A DNA stretch of 53,125 nt, from NCBI GenBank assembly GCA_903881475.1, contig CAIRTK010000007.1:1-53125 (forward strand). The letters are read 5' to 3'. The notes below the pieces were generated by a model. The model saw nothing but the letters and a program-made list of their open reading frames with translations, was not told where the DNA came from and searched no databases. This document shows positions 50,749 to 53,125 of this stretch, piece after piece. This stretch comes from an uncultured Opitutia bacterium (GTDB lineage: Bacteria > Verrucomicrobiota > Verrucomicrobiia > Opitutales > Opitutaceae). Positions within the stretch are counted from its first letter, which is position 1. Every line of letters begins with the position of its first letter. Both the position numbers and the translations under genes were made by a program.

Positions 50749-52806
50749 TCACGGGGAGATTTTAACCCGGTTCGTTTCCGGGGCGGGATGCCGCATGAAC
50801 GCCTCGTGCAAACGCGACCGCTCGGATGCAGCCATGGCCCGGCGTGACCACTCCGGCAGGCGTTGGCGCATTCCGCGCAGGACGAATGACTCCGCCGCCG
50901 GTCGCTTCATTTCCAAGGCGAGTCCACGGTCGCCGCTTTGCTCGATACTAGCACGAAGCTCGGCTTTGTTTTCCGTGAAAACGAGGACCCGTTTCCGGCC
51001 GCGCGAGATGGCGACATACCACTGGTTACCATTGGTCGCAGCGCGGCAGCCCGCGTCCGCCACCAGCACGGTGTCCACGGTCTTGCCCTGCGAAGCATAG
51101 GACGTGACCGCGTAGCCGCGATTGAAGAATCGCTGTTGCGGCGAAAGCGTCTTCACCGTGAGACGGTCATCTTCAATCGTCACCGAGCCATCGGCGGCGA
51201 CATCGCGCACCGTCACGAGTTCGCCGTTAGCAATGGCGAGCCCCTCCTTGGATTTGCCATTGAACTTGAGTTGCAGCCGGTCGCCGGGGGCGATGTCGGT
51301 CTCATGCTCGACGGCGATGGCCAGCCGGTGGGTGTGGCCGTAGCTCATGGTAGAACGCCGACCATCCTTGATGAGCACGACGCCCTGTTCATTGGTCCCG
51401 ACGATGGGGCAAATATCGCCCTTGGCATACCGGCCATAGCGTTTGATGACGTAGGCGAACTGGCCGGGTTGATAGAACCGGCCATCTCGCTTCTGCGCTT
51501 CGTCGAGATCGACCCCTTGGTAGGTCTTCAACGTGACGCCCAAGCCGATTCGCCCGACCGCTTTGATTTCCGCCCGGATCGCTTCGTTCAAGGCGTTCAC
51601 CTCGTTCCAAGTTTGGGCCACGACCAGCGGGCGTTCCTTGCGGTCAAGACTGGCGATGTATTCTCGGGCCAGTATGGCCCGTCGATCACCCGGCGCGACT
51701 TCGCGGATGCACCCCAACCGGTCCAGGCCATCGAAGGACTCGGCAATGTGCCCGGATGCCGCCGCTTTTACCGCCCGGCGGTAGTCCGCTACATATTGCC
51801 GATCCTGCGCCGTCTTTGCTCTCGCCGGGTCTTGGCGACGAATGTCCCGCAGGACGGCCGGCTTTAAACCACTGAATTCCTCGATGGCGCGCATAGCGTC
51901 CGAAGCCTGCACGGCACCATGCTGCCGGGTGTCACCCGAGAGGAGCAATCGGCCGTTGTGCGTTTTTACCAATGCCACCAGTGCGGCCAATTGCTTCCCG
52001 CCAATCTGACCGGACTCATCCACCAGCACCACCGCCCGCGACGGCAGGGTTTGGTTCTGGAGGCACAGCGACAGGGTTGAGGCCGGTAGCCCATCGGCGC
52101 AGAGGTCGGCGACCTGCTGGCGCTGTGGGGCCAGCACGACCACGGGATGGCCGGCGGCCTTGAGGCCGTTTGTCACTTCCCGGAGGGTGAAACTTTTGCC
52201 CGTGCCGGCGCTGCCTCGAAACAGGGTGATGAAATCCCGGCTTTTGAGAATCTGTTTCACCGCCACCGCCTGCTCTCCCGACAGGTTGGCCGCCGGCTGG
52301 TAGTTCTCACTGAGGGGACATTGCTGCCCACGGCCGTCATGGGCGGCGACAGTGATGCCGGGGAAATGCTTCTTCAGCGCCTTCATGTGCCGGTTGATCG
52401 TCGTGAGCTGAGACGCCGAAATGAGCTTCTGCTCATGCTCCCTCGTTTTTACCACGAGGTAGGCCGCGACCGCCTCATCCAGCGCTTTCTGGTTTTCAGG
52501 TGTGCGGTGGTTGGTCAGGGCGTAATCGACGCAGAAGGACAGCGTGCGACTGCCGCCGGCCAGCCGCCGGAAAACGGCCTCGGCCTCGCGGACTTGATCC
52601 TCGGCGAGGCAGGTGGTGACGGCGCTTAGGCTCGATGCCAGTTGCAGCGCCTTGAGTTCAAGGACGCTCTTTTCGGCGGCAGCCTCCTCCTGACTCTTGA
52701 AGTTGCGGCGGATGCGGACGCCGTTGAGCTGGCCATCGACGCGGAACGAGAACACGCCGTTCCGGTTCTTAAACCGGCTGACAGCAAACATAGGTTGGAC
52801 ATTCAT
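50749..52806 (-). CDS. Fusion of tyrosine-integrase N-terminal region and MobF-type SF1 helicase
   Basis: A 685-residue protein. Residues 1-155 match the arm-binding and core-binding region of verrucomicrobial tyrosine recombinases (MFAVSRFKNRNGVFSFRVDG, LNGVRIRRNFKSQEEAAAEK, SFCVDYALTNHRTPENQKAL); the recombinase catalytic domain is absent. Residues 165-685 are a RecD/TraI-like SF1 helicase as found C-terminal in MobF relaxases: Walker A GSAGTGKS (198-205), Walker B VVLVDESGQ (259-267), motif III LLLSGDTRQ (287-295), RRQDP, motif V GYAVTSYASQGKTVD (564-578), motif VI WYVAISRGRKRV (596-607). The relaxase His/Tyr domain is absent. It starts at ATG 52806, 64 bp from tRNA-Ser. Confidence 0.83.
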   Translation of the reverse strand: MNVQPMFAVSRFKNRNGVFSFRVDGQLNGVRIRRNFKSQEEAAAEKSVLELKALQLASSLSAVTTCLAEDQVREAEAVFRRLAGGSRTLSFCVDYALTNHRTPENQKALDEAVAAYLVVKTREHEQKLISASQLTTINRHMKALKKHFPGITVAAHDGRGQQCPLSENYQPAANLSGEQAVAVKQILKSRDFITLFRGSAGTGKSFTLREVTNGLKAAGHPVVVLAPQRQQVADLCADGLPASTLSLCLQNQTLPSRAVVLVDESGQIGGKQLAALVALVKTHNGRLLLSGDTRQHGAVQASDAMRAIEEFSGLKPAVLRDIRRQDPARAKTAQDRQYVADYRRAVKAAASGHIAESFDGLDRLGCIREVAPGDRRAILAREYIASLDRKERPLVVAQTWNEVNALNEAIRAEIKAVGRIGLGVTLKTYQGVDLDEAQKRDGRFYQPGQFAYVIKRYGRYAKGDICPIVGTNEQGVVLIKDGRRSTMSYGHTHRLAIAVEHETDIAPGDRLQLKFNGKSKEGLAIANGELVTVRDVAADGSVTIEDDRLTVKTLSPQQRFFNRGYAVTSYASQGKTVDTVLVADAGCRAATNGNQWYVAISRGRKRVLVFTENKAELRASIEQSGDRGLALEMKRPAAESFVLRGMRQRLPEWSRRAMAASERSRLHEAFMRHPAPETNRVKISP

Positions 52807-52869
52807 GCTTAGGTTGCCACGTCAACTTGGCAACCTAGCTTCGGGATTCTCCTCCTCAGAGGGGGAAAA

Positions 52870-52959
52870 TGGCGGAGAGGGAGGGATTCGAACCCCCGGT
52901 ACCCTTTCGGGCACGCCTGATTTCGAGTCAGGTACGATAGACCACTCTGCCACCTCTCC
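52870..52959 (-). tRNA. tRNA-Ser (anticodon CGA)
   Basis: Read on the minus strand: acceptor stem GGAGAGG/CCTCTCC, discriminator G and an encoded CCA at 52870-52872. The anticodon stem CCTGA/TCAGG carries loop CTCGAAA, anticodon CGA for codon UCG. A long variable arm (GTGCCCGAAAGGGTAC region) and T-arm GGTTCGAATCC confirm the serine class. Its 3' end faces the integrase-helicase gene, as expected of an integration site. Confidence 0.95.
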
Positions 52960-53094
52960 GTTCAGGAACGTGAAAACGTAGGCTTCACCGTCGAAAACGG
53001 AAGCAGAAAAACTGGATGAAATTAGCTTTGACGTGATTCCGGAAATTCGAGCCGCTTGAAGAGTTGGTCTGGGCCAATAAAAAGGACCCAGATC

Positions 53095-53125
53095 ATGAAA
53101 GGAAAAAGATTCAGTACGGAGGAGA
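53095..53125 (+). CDS. Start of a putative IS3-type transposase OrfA (cut by window end)
   Basis: Only ten codons are visible: MKGKRFSTEE. This start is typical of IS3-family OrfA proteins (MK-x-KRFS-x-E). The preceding bases hold a short dyad (TCTGGGCC/GGACCCAGA, 53068-53092) that may be part of the element's end. Too short for certainty. Confidence 0.45.
   Translation, partial: MKGKRFSTEE

Noticed and set aside
52697-52981. Plus-strand open frame ending in GGIRTPGTLSGTPDFESG, antisense to the tRNA
   Set aside because: This is the well-known spurious reading of the complement of tRNA-Ser genes; the tRNA structure explains every conserved residue.
53040-53094. Possible terminal inverted repeat of an IS3 element
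   Set aside because: Only one end is visible and there is no partner end or target duplication to compare, so I did not annotate the IS boundaries.
1-53125. CRISPR array, rRNA genes or replication origin
   Set aside because: No regularly spaced direct repeats, no rRNA sequence and no cluster of DnaA-box-like sites were seen.

Overview
The window is a GC-rich chromosomal segment of a Gram-negative bacterium. Outer-membrane and LPS genes (lpxA, an LptF/LptG permease, an outer-membrane phospholipase A, dgkA) show a two-membrane envelope. A TIGR03790-type protein, tricorn and S1/P1-type enzymes, many TTG/GTG starts with weak Shine-Dalgarno sequences, and intergenic palindromes of several recurring types point to Verrucomicrobiota, most likely Opitutaceae. 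That assignment is an inference from gene content; no rRNA gene is present.

Layout. 1-2.3 kb: end of a suf operon (sufB 3' end, sufD, sufT) for Fe-S cluster assembly. 2.4-7.2 kb: a membrane glycosyltransferase-like protein, a divergent HtrA/Deg protease and an MFS permease. The permease lies directly downstream of an adenine deaminase (7.3-8.9 kb). 9.2-13.5 kb: clpP with a clear terminator, a TIGR03790 protein, a ClC channel and a half-size EamA permease. 13.5-22.4 kb: a nine-gene minus-strand cluster, aroB - conserved hypothetical - lpxA - pdxA - S8 protease - erpA - infC - amidase - S1/P1 nuclease, with very short gaps and several ATGA overlaps. 22.6-31.5 kb: a frameshifted xylA, a small lipoprotein, a DUF1294 protein coupled to an OMPLA-type phospholipase, a POT peptide transporter, a guanidinium-type SMR exporter, an M14 carboxypeptidase, a TIGR02466 oxygenase-like protein, a lipoprotein and dgkA. 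31.6-38.9 kb: an LptF/LptG permease and a complete branched-chain amino-acid ABC transporter (two tandem binding proteins, then livH, livM, livG, livF). 39.1-48.8 kb: htpG, two genes truncated against each other at one junction (Hsp70-like and YdeI-like), a tricorn-type protease and a hybrid PAS histidine kinase.

48.9-53.1 kb is accessory DNA lying against the 3' end of tRNA-Ser(CGA). It holds a winged-helix/nucleotidyltransferase pair resembling AbiE-type toxin-antitoxin systems, with a perfect 12-bp palindrome just upstream and a third, apparently frameshifted gene coupled downstream. It also holds a 685-residue protein that joins the N-terminal DNA-binding part of a tyrosine integrase to the SF1 helicase half of a MobF relaxase. 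Beyond the tRNA, the window ends in the first codons of what looks like an IS3-type transposase. This fusion and the three-gene module are the best candidates for something new.

The intergenic regions carry at least eleven inverted-repeat elements of several sequence types, some present more than once. Lesions in the window (xylA frameshift, the Hsp70/YdeI junction, the frameshift in the third island gene) could be real decay or assembly/sequencing errors; the sequence alone cannot decide.
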